A DNA stretch of 64,000 nt from Bin5 sp965207495 (GTDB lineage: Bacteria; Chloroflexota; Anaerolineae; Caldilineales; Caldilineaceae): NCBI GenBank assembly GCA_965207495.1, contig OZ242287.1, positions 4,898,001 through 4,962,000 of the forward strand, given 5' to 3'. The notes under the pieces are model-generated. The model had not been told where the DNA came from, did no database searches, and saw nothing but the letters and a program-made list of their open reading frames with translations. Shown piece after piece: positions 26,962 through 36,133 of this stretch. A program made the position numbers and the translations under genes. Every line of letters starts with the position of its first letter. Within the stretch, counting starts at the first letter, position 1.

Positions 26962-27668
26962 CAGATTACGGAGCCTTGGAGATTGAATGGTCGTTCTACA
27001 CCGCCTCAGTTCAGGTCGCGAAGTCCTCAAGCTAATAGATTGCATGACAGGAAAGTAAACGCGAACCCTGATGATCTTAGTGGTGACATACATTTAGGCG
27101 TGATGGTTTTCTATTCTGCTGGAAATCGCTTAGTTGGCCCCATTGGCAACTAGTTCATTCCCATATGGAGTACTTGACCCTGACCTGTCCTTTGGAATGA
27201 TGAACAAGCTGCCATATGGCGTCGGTCTGCTCTATAGACTTCTCCACTCACCATAACGATGACTTGCTGCACAAAGAAATATTCGTGTCCAAACTAAGGA
27301 AGCAACGGCAGCCAAAGTAGAAACCGGATTCTCAACCAATACGCATTTGGGGAGCATTTCGCGCCTAGTAAAGAAAGACGACACTCCGCGTTACGTCACC
27401 CTGCCACAATCTAGGCAATCCTCTTTCGTTTGCGTTTAACCGCTCATAAACTTCTTAACGGCCGCCAAGCTGCGACAGTGGCCTACAGGCCGTGGAGGTG
27501 TGTCGCCCGGTATAGGAAAGGCCGCTTGCGCCCACTCTAAGAGCGAGAAGTGAAAGACTCTTTGCCTTACTCTGGGTTTCGAGGTTGCTGCGGCAGAATG
27601 GTTGCCAGTCTTCTGTGATGGTCAGCGATAGGCGGTCACGCCTTAGATTGGGCGCCAGGTTCGGCGCT
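26962..27668. other. AT-richer intergenic stretch before the GT39 gene end
   Basis: 707 nt without a credible gene, still lower in GC than its surroundings. A small GGCCT-AC-AGGCC hairpin at 27480-27491, about 180 nt beyond the GT39 stop on that strand, is the only structure noted. Confidence 0.45.
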
Positions 27669-29729
27669 TCAATCGAGTTGGACGCTTCCGCAGGGGACGC
27701 CGGGCTGGCCTTCGGCTTCGACTTTGACATTGTAGGCGCCGGGAGGTGCCAAGGGGTTCAGGTTTACGTCCAGCTCGACGCGGACGAATTCGTTTGGCTG
27801 CCACATGATGGGCGGGTAGACGGATAGCACATCGCCGGCGCGCTCCAGGGAACGGCCCCAGATTTGGCCATCACCGGCCTGGACCAGGGCGAAGAGCGGG
27901 GGCGCTTCGCTTACTTCTTCGTATTTCCTCAACCACAATCGCAGATGGACCCAGCCGCTGGGCGGATGATAGAGGACGTCGCGCGCGGCGACGACGGGTG
28001 TGACGATCTCGCAAGCGGCGAGTTCGACGCCGGGGAAGACCTGCGCGTCCGGGTAGAGGGCGGTCTCGGAGAGCGCGGGCAGGGCGGAATATCTGTGGCG
28101 GACGGCGTATCCTCGCAGCTCGACACCGGCCGGGTATTGTTCGGTGACCAGAGCGAATCTCCCATCCAACCAAGATTGGACCAGCCGGTGATCATCGACG
28201 CCGGCGAGGTGGCTTTGGACCAACCAGAGTGTGTCGGCGCCATTGGCCGCGGCCAGGTCCTGCAGGTGGTCGGCGATGAGGGTTTCGGCCTGCTCGGCGG
28301 TCAGCGGGGCGTTGAAATTGCCGTAGACGGGCATCTCTGCTGTGGCGGGTTGCTGGCGCAGGTACCAGTCCAGGGCAGGAAAGAGAAAGTAGGGGTGGAC
28401 GAGTGCGGCGGTAGCGGCGTGGGGGCTGTGCCGCTGGTAGTCGCTGATATAGTCTGCGGCGGCGCGCCAGTTTTCGCGGAAGAGCGGGGGGGACCATAGG
28501 ACGGGCAGCGAGGCAGCAAGGATGGCGAGGGCGGCCAGGCCGCTGAGAGCGCCGGCAGACGGCCGCCAGCGAGCGATGGCTCCGACGCCCTGCGCCGCGG
28601 CCCAGAGGACGAAGGGGGCAAGGAAGAGAAAGTAGCGGTCCTCGCGGAAGATGGCGGCGTTGGTGGTGAGCAGCGCGCTGCCGATGAGGAGCGGGGCGCC
28701 GATCCAGAGCCAGAGGAATGGACGTGCGTCGCGACGTTTGCCACTGGGGAGAAGGAGGCCGGCGAGGACGAGGAGGGCGAAGAAGAGGATGGCTGCGGAG
28801 CGGGCGGCGTCGGGCCAGCCTGTATACCAGACGGTGAAGATGCGCAGCTGGCGCCAGAGGTTTGGCAGGAAGTCGGCAAAGGGGGCGCCGGGTGTGCTGG
28901 AGGCGCTGTTGACGACCCAGGCGCTGCGGGCAAGGGGCAGGAAGAGGAGGGCGATAACCGCGAAGGCGGCAACGGCCTCGAGTATGTAGCGCCTGTCGAA
29001 CGATCGGTTACGGCGGGCGAGAAGGAACACGGCCAGTCCGAGGCCGGGCAGGAAGAAGGCGGCGTAGAGATAGCTGTAAAGGGCGGCAGTGAGTGTTGCT
29101 ACGAGGCCAAACCAGCAGAGTAGGCGGGTCGAGGCGGCGCTCTTGGCGGTTGATGCGCCGTGCGGCGGAAGGTGCTCGCGGGCGGCGACGAGAAAGAAGG
29201 CGGCCCAGACGATGGCGGTCGCGGCGGGCTGAAACATGCGCAGCTCCTGGCTGTACCAGACGAGCACGGGCGCGAGCGCGGTGAGGGCGGCGGCGAGCAG
29301 GCCGTTGGCGCGACCACTGAGCTGCGTAACAAGACGCAGGATCCCCCAAACCATGAGAATCCCGATGAGGACGCCGAAGATGCGCATGGCGGCGTCGCTT
29401 TGGCCGGCGCCGAACCAGCCGAGGAGCGTTTGCCAGTAGTGGAGGGCGAGATAGTAGGCGGGCGGATGTTTGTCTCTGACCAGCTGGAAGGTGTCTTGCC
29501 ATATGTGAGTGGGTCCGAGCCCTGCCCAGTCGAGCGATACGGCTTCGTCGAACCAGATGCTGTGGTATTCGAGGCGCCAGAGGCGGGGCAGGGCGGCCAG
29601 GAGAAGGACGAGCAGTTCGGGCAGCGAAGTGGCCCAGATGCGCTGACGGAAGGAGGTCAGGCGTGCGTAGGCGATGGCGTTGCGGGTCCAGAAGGGGGAT
29701 GTCAGGCGGCTCACTGTGGTCTTGGTCAC
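27669..29729 (-). CDS. GT39/ArnT-like polyprenyl-phosphate-sugar glycosyltransferase
   Basis: 686 residues, with many hydrophobic segments from about residue 30 to 430 and a soluble C-terminal domain of about 250 residues. The first loop carries WRLEYHSIWFDEAVSLDWA, the acidic loop of the PMT/ArnT superfamily where an Asp/Glu acts as base. These enzymes move a sugar from a lipid-phosphate carrier outside the membrane. The start is a GTG at 29729, 4 nt after the EamA stop. Last gene of the sugar operon, and its likely donor is made by the GT2 at 30743. Confidence 0.87.
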   Translation of the reverse strand: MTKTTVSRLTSPFWTRNAIAYARLTSFRQRIWATSLPELLVLLLAALPRLWRLEYHSIWFDEAVSLDWAGLGPTHIWQDTFQLVRDKHPPAYYLALHYWQTLLGWFGAGQSDAAMRIFGVLIGILMVWGILRLVTQLSGRANGLLAAALTALAPVLVWYSQELRMFQPAATAIVWAAFFLVAAREHLPPHGASTAKSAASTRLLCWFGLVATLTAALYSYLYAAFFLPGLGLAVFLLARRNRSFDRRYILEAVAAFAVIALLFLPLARSAWVVNSASSTPGAPFADFLPNLWRQLRIFTVWYTGWPDAARSAAILFFALLVLAGLLLPSGKRRDARPFLWLWIGAPLLIGSALLTTNAAIFREDRYFLFLAPFVLWAAAQGVGAIARWRPSAGALSGLAALAILAASLPVLWSPPLFRENWRAAADYISDYQRHSPHAATAALVHPYFLFPALDWYLRQQPATAEMPVYGNFNAPLTAEQAETLIADHLQDLAAANGADTLWLVQSHLAGVDDHRLVQSWLDGRFALVTEQYPAGVELRGYAVRHRYSALPALSETALYPDAQVFPGVELAACEIVTPVVAARDVLYHPPSGWVHLRLWLRKYEEVSEAPPLFALVQAGDGQIWGRSLERAGDVLSVYPPIMWQPNEFVRVELDVNLNPLAPPGAYNVKVEAEGQPGVPCGSVQLD

Positions 29730-29733
29730 TTAG

Positions 29734-30654
29734 TCATGCGGTGGGCTGGGAAGCCGGCTCTGCGGGCCGGGTCCGAATAGAGAAGATGGAGCGGAATGTG
29801 ACTGCGCCGACGACGATGGCTCCACCCAACAGGGCCAGGGATGTGGGCATCTCGCCGATAAAGAGAAGGACCCAGACGGGGTTGAGAACCGGCTCCAAGG
29901 TCTGGATGAGGATGGCTTCGACAGCGGTCAGTTTCTTGATTGCGACGGCGATGAGGATGGAGGGAAGGCCGATCTGAAAGATACCGAGAAAGAGCATCCC
30001 CAGCCAGTCGGCCGTGGTGGGCGCGGCCCCGAGCAGAAAGGGAAGCCCCAGCAGCGCGGAGAGGACGTTGCCGAGCAGGACGGTTTCGATGGTGGAGGTA
30101 TCCTTCTGTTTGCGCATGAAGAGGAGAAACCAGGCGAAGGCGAGGCCGGCCAGCAGGCCAAAAAGGTTTCCTAACGCGGCGCCGGTGGTCAGGCCATCAC
30201 CGTAGAAGCAGAGGAGGCCCATGCCCACGGTTGCGAGGGTAAGCCAGTCCAGTTTGCCCACGGGTTCGCGGAGATAGTAGATGCCGAAAAAGGCGACGAA
30301 GATGGGCGCGGTGTATTGGAGGAAGATCGCGTTGGCGGCCGTGGTCTCGCGGACAGCGATGATAAAGAAGGCCTGGGCACTGACGAGGGATAGGGCCCCG
30401 CCGAGCATTGGGAGCGTCAGGCGGAATTTCAGGCGGGGCTTTTCGCGCTGGTGTCGTGGGCTGCCAGATGCGTCGCGGCGCGGGGATTGCAGGAGAGGGC
30501 GCGCCATGTAGAGAGCGATTGCGAGGGCGGCGAAGGCGCCGCGCACGCCCAGCAGGGGAAGCGGCTCTACAGTGATGACTTTAATCAGCAGGCCACTTGT
30601 GCTGAACAGTATGGCTGCCAGGGCCTGGCAGTAGATTGCCTTGCGGTGGGACAT
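29734..30654 (-). CDS. EamA/DMT-family transporter
   Basis: 306 residues with about ten hydrophobic segments in two similar halves, typical of the drug/metabolite transporter family (EamA). Typical signatures such as GAFAALAIALYMARP early and ANAIFLQYTAPIFVAFFG in mid-protein appear. In this position, between two glycosyltransferase genes, it could move a lipid-linked sugar or a precursor, but EamA substrates cannot be read from sequence. The ATG is at 30654. It is separated from the downstream GT39 gene by 4 nt. Confidence 0.87.
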   Translation of the reverse strand: MSHRKAIYCQALAAILFSTSGLLIKVITVEPLPLLGVRGAFAALAIALYMARPLLQSPRRDASGSPRHQREKPRLKFRLTLPMLGGALSLVSAQAFFIIAVRETTAANAIFLQYTAPIFVAFFGIYYLREPVGKLDWLTLATVGMGLLCFYGDGLTTGAALGNLFGLLAGLAFAWFLLFMRKQKDTSTIETVLLGNVLSALLGLPFLLGAAPTTADWLGMLFLGIFQIGLPSILIAVAIKKLTAVEAILIQTLEPVLNPVWVLLFIGEMPTSLALLGGAIVVGAVTFRSIFSIRTRPAEPASQPTA

Positions 30655-30660
30655 TAGGGC

Positions 30661-30695
30661 AGTGGTTAGTGGTCAGTGGTCGGTGGTCAGTAAAC
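30661..30695 (+). repeat. AGTGGTC heptamer tandem repeat
   Basis: Consecutive heptamers AGTGGTT, AGTGGTC, AGTGGTC, GGTGGTC, AGTAAAC lie in the 88-nt gap between the EamA and GT2 genes. The same motif family recurs near 50519-50545. Confidence 0.6.
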
Positions 30696-30742
30696 ACCGA
30701 TGGGTAGCGGGCTGTGGGTAACGGCCCTCTTTGCGCGCATGC

Positions 30743-31426
30743 CTACTTGCGGGAGAAGGCGTAGCGCAGGGTGACGCCAAGAATGTAGTAGGCGGCCAGG
30801 ACGGAACCGCGGAGGGTCCCGCTGACTTTGGATTGTCCGGCGCGGCGAGGGGCGAAGCTGACGGGCACTTCGAGAATCGGCACGCCCAACCGGGCGCATT
30901 TTACCATCATTTCGGTGGGCCAGCCGAAGGTCATCTCCTGCATGTTGAGTTTCTGCAGCAGTTGGCGGCGGACGGCGCGGTAGGGTCCCAGGTCGGTGAC
31001 GGCCACGCCGTAGAGGCGGCGCATCAGGGCGGAGGTAAGCCAGTTGCCGAAGCGCTGATGGGGCGGCATGGCGCCGGGCAGGATTTCGCCGAGAACGCGG
31101 GAGCCGAGGACCAGGTCGGCCCGGCCTTGTTGAACGGGGAGGATGAGCCTGGGCATTTCTTCAGGAAGGGAGCTGAAGTCGCCGTCGAGAAAGAGGAGGA
31201 TGTCGGCGGTTGCGGCGGCGACGCCGGCGGCGCAGGCGTAGCCGTAGCCGCGGCGGGGCTCGAAGACCACGTGGGCGCCGGCTTCGGCGGCCAGGGGGCC
31301 GGTGCCGTCGGTGGAGCCGTTATCGGCGACGATGACGCGGGAGACGGGCTGGGCTGCAGCCTCGCGCACGAGCTGGGCGATGTTGCCGGCCTCGTTCAGG
31401 GCTGGGATGATGACGTCTACGTCCAT
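30743..31426 (-). CDS. GT2 glycosyltransferase, dolichyl-phosphate-sugar synthase-like
   Basis: 227 residues of a GT-A fold. VDVIIPALNEAGNI at the start, IVADNGSTDGT for the nucleotide sugar and LFLDGDFSSLP for the DxD metal site are clear. It resembles the DPM1/UgtP-type enzymes that transfer a sugar from a nucleotide to polyprenyl phosphate. The start at 31426 is the conserved one; it overlaps the end of the DUF2064 gene by 10 nt. Its lipid-linked product would suit the GT39 gene of the same operon. Confidence 0.9.
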   Translation of the reverse strand: MDVDVIIPALNEAGNIAQLVREAAAQPVSRVIVADNGSTDGTGPLAAEAGAHVVFEPRRGYGYACAAGVAAATADILLFLDGDFSSLPEEMPRLILPVQQGRADLVLGSRVLGEILPGAMPPHQRFGNWLTSALMRRLYGVAVTDLGPYRAVRRQLLQKLNMQEMTFGWPTEMMVKCARLGVPILEVPVSFAPRRAGQSKVSGTLRGSVLAAYYILGVTLRYAFSRK

Positions 31427-32304
31427 TGGGTGGTCAGGAATCGGCTTGTGGCCGGGGCGCGTTCGGGGTGGGCCGCCAGCTCGGCGGACAGATGGTCGAG
31501 CTCGCCAGCGTTGTCGACATCGTACCACTCGGGCAGGAGGTCGATGCGGATGCTTTCTTCGGCGGCGATGGCCAGTGTATCACGCAGGACGGTTGGCGTG
31601 GACATTTGTACGTCGGTAACGAGGCGTCCGGGCGGCTTTTTTACGCCGATGAGGTAGTAGCCACCGTCGGCGCAGGGGCCGAAGACTGCGTCCACCCGGG
31701 AATCTTCGAGGCGTTGAAAGGCGGAGCAGAGGAACTCGGCCGGCAGGGTGGGGCTGTCGCTGTTGATGGCGGCTACGTGGTGGAGGCCGCATCCGAGAGC
31801 GGCGGAGAGAACGTATTGGAGGCGGTCGCCGAGGCGTTCAGGTTGGTGGGCGGGGGCCCCCTGCTGCGGCCGGGAGGGCAGGGCGCGCGGGGCATCAGCG
31901 GGCCGGGGCTTGGAGGTTGCCGGCGTTGGGCCTTCTTGTGGGATGAGCCAGAAATCGGGTGCGAGCTGGCTGAAAAAATCGAGTGCCGCGGCCGGCGTAT
32001 AGGCGATTACGGGTATGAAGGCCTCCAGATCGGCGGCGGCACGCACGGTTGCCAGGACATCCTGCAGGAAACAGTGGTAGAGGGAGGCTGCGGAGTCGCT
32101 GGTGAGCGGGGGGACGAGGCGGGTCTTGGCGCTGCCGGCGATGGGTTGTTTGGCCATGACAAGCAGTGCACGGCAGGAGGGATTCCCGGCCTGTGGTGGG
32201 ATGGCGGGTCGAAGGAGGGGGCCGCCGTCCAACAGTGACGGGTCACCGGGTAAGGAAGAGCCGCCTCTGCTTGTTGGCGCTGAGTCCTCGTTCTGGGCGG
32301 TCAA
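31417..32304 (-). CDS. DUF2064 (TIGR04282-like) glycosyltransferase-fold protein
   Basis: 295 residues. After an atypical proline-rich leader comes ALLVMAKQPIAGSAKTRLVPPL, then AINSDSPTLPAEFL and DAVFGPCADGGYYLIGV, the signature of the DUF2064/TIGR04282 nucleotidyltransferase-like family (GT-A fold). The TTG at 32304 overlaps the stop of the upstream gene (ATTGA) and has GGAGGTGGGAGA before it; an ATG at 32433 lies inside the upstream gene. A ~40-residue Pro/Ala-rich insert (about residues 133-160) is unusual. Probably makes or transfers an activated sugar. Confidence 0.83.
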   Translation of the reverse strand: MTAQNEDSAPTSRGGSSLPGDPSLLDGGPLLRPAIPPQAGNPSCRALLVMAKQPIAGSAKTRLVPPLTSDSAASLYHCFLQDVLATVRAAADLEAFIPVIAYTPAAALDFFSQLAPDFWLIPQEGPTPATSKPRPADAPRALPSRPQQGAPAHQPERLGDRLQYVLSAALGCGLHHVAAINSDSPTLPAEFLCSAFQRLEDSRVDAVFGPCADGGYYLIGVKKPPGRLVTDVQMSTPTVLRDTLAIAAEESIRIDLLPEWYDVDNAGELDHLSAELAAHPERAPATSRFLTTQWT

Positions 32305-33779
32305 TCTCCCACCTCCTGCACGGCAGGCAGACCTTGCCGGAGTGCGCCGCGTCTTTCCCAGGCCTGGCGGATGGAGAGGTAGGAGATATAGGTATAGCCG
32401 CAGGCGTAGAGGGAGAGCCAAGGGAAAAGCCACCAGAAGCCGTTGAGGAGGCTGTAGACGAGGAGCGCGTTTGCGTAAATGGCCAGGGCGATTTCGACCC
32501 AGACGGTCGGGTCACTGGGCAGGACGTAGGTGCTGGTCTGCCATTCCTTGCTGGCGCGGGTTACGGCGAACTTGGGCGTCCGTTTGAAGGCGCTGCGGAT
32601 GCCGAGCAGCGCTTCGAAGACGGCGCGGGTGTTGTTGACGGAGAGGCCGGTTCCCAGGCCAAGCAGGACCATGAGCCGTCGGATCCGCTGGCGGACGGAG
32701 ACGCCCTGGCTTTGCATGGCGGTCCAGTACATGAGCGGGGGGCCGATGGCGGTGAGGGAGAAGAGGGAGGCGATTCTGAGGGCGGGGCTGAAGGAGGACA
32801 TCATCGGCAGGAGGAAGAGCAGGTTGATCAGCATCAGCGGGTGGACGGCGTAGCCGGTCAGATGGGCGATGCCGAGGGCCTTGCGCCAGAGAGGCTGGGA
32901 GGAGCCGAGGACGGTTGTGAACAGCTTTTTGGCGGTCTGCATGCTGCCCTTGGCCCAGCGGAACTGCTGCCGTTTGAAGGCGTCGACGGAGACGGGGATC
33001 TCTGCGGGCACAATCACGTCGGGCAGGTAGGCGACGCGCCAGCCGCACAGCTGGGCCCGGTAGCTGAGGTCGAGGTCTTCGGTGAGGGTGTCTTCCTGCC
33101 AGCCGCCTGCTTCATCCATGCAGGAGCGCCGCCAGAGGCCGGCGGTGCCGTTGAAGTTGAGCAGTGCGCCGAGATCGTTGCGGGCCCTCTGTTCGACGAT
33201 GAAGTGGCCGTCGATGCCGAGGGACTGGGCCAGTGTCAGGCGGGAGACGTTTGGGTTGAGATGGCCCCAACGGGCCTGGACACAGCCGACCTCGGGATCG
33301 TCGAAGGGGGAGATAGTACGTTGCAGAAAGTCCGGCGGCGGCACGAAATCGGCGTCGAAGATGGCGATGAATTCGCCGCGGGCGTCGGCGAGCCCCTCGC
33401 GGAGGGCGCCGGCCTTGTAGCCTGTGCGCACGGTGCGGTGGTGTTGGGTGATGTCGATGCCATTGCGTCGGTGGAAGGCGATGCTGTTGGCGATGATCTG
33501 GCTGGTATCGTCGGTTGAGTCGTCGAGGATCTGAATCTGGAGGCGGTCTGCGGGCCAGTCAAATGCGGCGACGGCGTCGATCAGGCGGCGCACGACGTGG
33601 CGTTCGTTGAAGACCGGGAGCTGAACTGTCACGAAGGGTTGTTCGCTCGATGCGGAGGGGGGCGGTTTTTGCGCGCCGAACAGGGCTCGCCGGGCGACGA
33701 GAGTCAGAAAGAGCGCCTGCAGGCCATAGATGGCGAGAAGAGATGCCGCGACGATGTAGATTAGCTTCAGAACCGTCAT
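32301..33779 (-). CDS. processive GT2 glycosyltransferase (cellulose-synthase-like)
   Basis: 492 residues: TM near residues 5-28, the GT-A domain with QLPVFNERHVVRRL, ILDDSTDDTS, IAIFDADFVPPPDF and TEDLDLSYRAQL (the ED and DxD sites), then QQFRWAKGSMQTAKK, the QxxRW-type motif for processive enzymes, and four C-terminal membrane segments. Such enzymes synthesise glycans or glycolipid head groups at the inner membrane. It heads the operon running to the GT39 gene. The next gene's start overlaps its stop. Confidence 0.93.
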   Translation of the reverse strand: MTVLKLIYIVAASLLAIYGLQALFLTLVARRALFGAQKPPPSASSEQPFVTVQLPVFNERHVVRRLIDAVAAFDWPADRLQIQILDDSTDDTSQIIANSIAFHRRNGIDITQHHRTVRTGYKAGALREGLADARGEFIAIFDADFVPPPDFLQRTISPFDDPEVGCVQARWGHLNPNVSRLTLAQSLGIDGHFIVEQRARNDLGALLNFNGTAGLWRRSCMDEAGGWQEDTLTEDLDLSYRAQLCGWRVAYLPDVIVPAEIPVSVDAFKRQQFRWAKGSMQTAKKLFTTVLGSSQPLWRKALGIAHLTGYAVHPLMLINLLFLLPMMSSFSPALRIASLFSLTAIGPPLMYWTAMQSQGVSVRQRIRRLMVLLGLGTGLSVNNTRAVFEALLGIRSAFKRTPKFAVTRASKEWQTSTYVLPSDPTVWVEIALAIYANALLVYSLLNGFWWLFPWLSLYACGYTYISYLSIRQAWERRGALRQGLPAVQEVGD

Positions 33780-33927
33780 TCGAAGGTATCAGCTTTCAGT
33801 TTTCTGTCTCCGGTTGCCGGGTCAACGTTTGCTCAGAGCAAGGAGGCGGCAGCGGGAGGTGGTTGCCTACAAAGTCAGTTCCAGATTATTGCCTAACTGC
33901 ACACTCCGTAGCGAAGAACGTGAGATA

Positions 33928-33945
33928 GGGCGCCCTCAAGGCAGA
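33928..33945 (+). repeat. GGGCGCCCTCAAGG motif
   Basis: A GGGCGCC-centred sequence followed by TCAAGG in the 200-nt gap between two minus-strand genes. It resembles GGGCGCCTACAAGG at 41778 and GGGCGCCCACAGGG at 42136, with the same downstream Ala/Gly-rich bases in DNA terms (ACAAGG-like). Confidence 0.4.
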
Positions 33946-33979
33946 GATGCCGGGAGCGTGCGAGAAAGTTACGACATAT

Positions 33980-34465
33980 TCACCAGATGGGACCGCGCGG
34001 GGGTTCTCCCAGCCGCTTCAGGAGCAGGCTATCCAATCCCCAAGCGCGGCCGGATTGGGTCAGGCCCGTGACCAGAGCGGAGACCGTGAGGAGCACGTAG
34101 GTCCAGATCCATTCCTGGCCGCCGAGGTAGGCGAGGAACAGATTGAAGAAGAACAGTGCTGCACCGACAGCAGCCAGAGGCGTTAAGAGGCCGACCAGCA
34201 GCCCTAAGCCCAACAGAAGTTCTCCAACCAATTGGAAGACGGCGAACAGGCCGGGGACCTGGAGGATGGTGCCGTTAATTATTGCCCGGTAAAAGGCGGG
34301 ACCGCCGCCGTTGTCGTTGAAGAGGTAGTTGAAGAGGCCGACGATACCATCGCCCGTGTAGATCCCGTCTTGCAGGTTTTTGTACCAGGTGACTAGCAAT
34401 ATCACCCCGAGTGTAATGCGTAGAATGGCGACAGCCTGCCGCATTCTGTTTTCTACCTGACCCAT
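33980..34465 (-). CDS. DoxX/DoxD-family membrane protein (second of two)
   Basis: 161 residues with four hydrophobic helices and the DoxX pattern: RITLGVILLVTWYKNL early, QLVGELLLGLGLLVGLLTPLAA in the middle, and a C-terminal GLDSLLL. DoxD subunits belong to thiosulfate:quinone oxidoreductase, and DoxX proteins generally act in the membrane on redox or sulfur tasks. It follows the YeeE gene by about 40 nt on the same strand, so it is likely co-transcribed. The exact substrate is unknown. Confidence 0.85.
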   Translation of the reverse strand: MGQVENRMRQAVAILRITLGVILLVTWYKNLQDGIYTGDGIVGLFNYLFNDNGGGPAFYRAIINGTILQVPGLFAVFQLVGELLLGLGLLVGLLTPLAAVGAALFFFNLFLAYLGGQEWIWTYVLLTVSALVTGLTQSGRAWGLDSLLLKRLGEPPRGPIW

Positions 34466-34506
34466 GTCATTACTCCTGTTCAGATCTTATGACAGATCAT
34501 CATTGA

Positions 34507-35538
34507 TCAGCCTGGCGAAACAGCGCCGGCGGATGTTCGATTCGGTTGCGGTTGTCGGGCGCTCAGCAGACCCACGGCGCGGTCGGTCAGAAATACGCCG
34601 AGCAGCATCGCCAGGGTCGTGGTGACGCTGCCCAGGCTGAGGAGGGGGACACCTACAAGTGAGTGGCCCAGGTTACAGCCGCCAGAGATGCCGGCGCCGA
34701 CGCCCATTAGGAGACCGCCGGCGGCCAACTGTGTATAACGGGTGGGCGTTTCCCCCCTGGCCCAGAAGGTGCCGGCGCGGCGTGCGGCGATGAAGGAGCC
34801 GGGCAGCAGAGCAATCAGGGCAACGGGAATCCAGAGGTTTCCGGTTTCGGCGCCGCCCAGCAGGGACTCGACCAGTGCGGTGGGAACGCGTGAAGTGCCG
34901 AAGGTATAGTTGGCCCCGCCGGCGCGGGCGAGGAGCCAGGCCAGGCTGGTAAAGAGCCCGACGGATATGCCGAGGGGCAGCCACGACCAGTAGTCGCCTT
35001 GCGTGGGACGGGGGCTGCGCCAGAGGAATAGGGCCGCGGCCGCGAGCAGGAGGACGAGCAGGCCGATCCCCAGTGGGGCGCCCAGCAGATTCAAGAGCGT
35101 CGTTGACATCTCGTTTGTGACCACGGGATTTTCATTCAACGCAGTGCGCAAAGGGTTGAGGGGCCCGCGCCAGGCGAGCAGGTCACCGATTGACCACGTT
35201 ACGAGGCCGACAAGCGTGCCGAGCATGCCGTGGCCGAGTTTGTAGAAGATGCCGGTCACGCAGGTTGCGGCGATGACCATGCCGGCGCCGAAGATGAGGC
35301 CGCCGGCGAGGTTGGCCTGCCAGGCCCAGGGGGCAATCCAGGGCGTGATCCAGCCGAGGGCGATCATGCCTTGCACGAGCGGGATGGCGATGAGCAGTGT
35401 CAGCAGATAGGCGCGGAGCAGGTTGAGCTGCGGCGGACGGCGGAAGAGGCCGCGCAGGGTACTATGGAAGCAGAAATCGCCCCTTTCGATGAGGTAACCG
35501 AGCACTAATCCGGCGGCGAGAGCCAGCAGGATGGTCAT
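34507..35538 (-). CDS. YeeE/YedE-family thiosulfate transporter
   Basis: 343 residues with about ten membrane segments. All three cysteines known to relay thiosulfate in the studied bacterial YeeE are present in matching contexts: Cys23 in RGDFCFHS, Cys93 in AATCVTGIF and Cys288 in SGGCNLGHS. It should import thiosulfate without ATP. The two DoxX-family genes on either side make a redox or assimilation role of the sulfur likely. No TusA/YeeD partner is in the window. Confidence 0.92.
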   Translation of the reverse strand: MTILLALAAGLVLGYLIERGDFCFHSTLRGLFRRPPQLNLLRAYLLTLLIAIPLVQGMIALGWITPWIAPWAWQANLAGGLIFGAGMVIAATCVTGIFYKLGHGMLGTLVGLVTWSIGDLLAWRGPLNPLRTALNENPVVTNEMSTTLLNLLGAPLGIGLLVLLLAAAALFLWRSPRPTQGDYWSWLPLGISVGLFTSLAWLLARAGGANYTFGTSRVPTALVESLLGGAETGNLWIPVALIALLPGSFIAARRAGTFWARGETPTRYTQLAAGGLLMGVGAGISGGCNLGHSLVGVPLLSLGSVTTTLAMLLGVFLTDRAVGLLSARQPQPNRTSAGAVSPG

Positions 35539-35680
35539 TCGACAGCATTCCGGTGGCGGTCTTCAGTTCGCGGCTGGGGCCGCTGCCAGCCAACTGAAAA
35601 CCGGTTGCGAATCGATCTCTTCCGGCAGGACGGATGCCTGGCAGGAAGAGGACGGCAGATAGATGGCACGCAAAGGGGCC

Positions 35681-36133
35681 TTAGTTCCTTCTTCCCAGCC
35701 CATCCAGGCCCCAGACGCGACCGGCCCCGGTAACAAAGAAAAGGCCGTGCCACATAGCGAGCATGGCGTAACTCCAAGGCCATTCGCCGGGCACTTCCAG
35801 GAGGCCGATACCAAGGTTCAGGGAGAGGCCCAAGCCGAGAAGCGCGCCGAGGCGGGTGAATGCGCCGGTCAGAAGGCTAAGGCCAACGGCTAGCTCCGTG
35901 AGGAAGATCAGCCAGGCGAAAAGCGTAAAGTTGGGCAGTACGATCTGCTCGACGAATAGGCCGTAGAGGGGGAAGGCGGCATGGGCTACTTCCAGCTGCA
36001 GCCAGTCCATGAGGCCGCGGCCCTCGGCGGGCATGAAATCGGGCGGCAGTTTCCAGCGCAAAGAGAAGAGCCATAGGACGCCTATGATGGCGCGGGCTGC
36101 GGCGATTGGCCACAGGGGCGCACGCAAATTCAT
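35681..36133 (-). CDS. DoxX-family membrane protein (first of two)
   Basis: 150 residues with four hydrophobic segments, beginning with AAARAIIGVLWLFSLRWKLP, then FTLFAWLIFLTELAVGLSLL, the core of the family, and a C-terminal VWGLDGLGR. It overlaps the end of the upstream ABC ATPase gene by 4 nt (ATGA), so it is translationally coupled to it, and precedes YeeE by about 140 nt. A place in sulfur compound handling is inferred from these neighbours. Confidence 0.85.
   Translation of the reverse strand: MNLRAPLWPIAAARAIIGVLWLFSLRWKLPPDFMPAEGRGLMDWLQLEVAHAAFPLYGLFVEQIVLPNFTLFAWLIFLTELAVGLSLLTGAFTRLGALLGLGLSLNLGIGLLEVPGEWPWSYAMLAMWHGLFFVTGAGRVWGLDGLGRRN

Noticed and set aside
31426..33518. Long plus-strand readings (31426-32238 and 32166-33518) opposite the sugar operon
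   Set aside because: They lie antisense to clear GT2 and DUF2064 genes; the high GC makes the opposite frame open, and the translations are Gly/Glu/Ala-rich without motifs.
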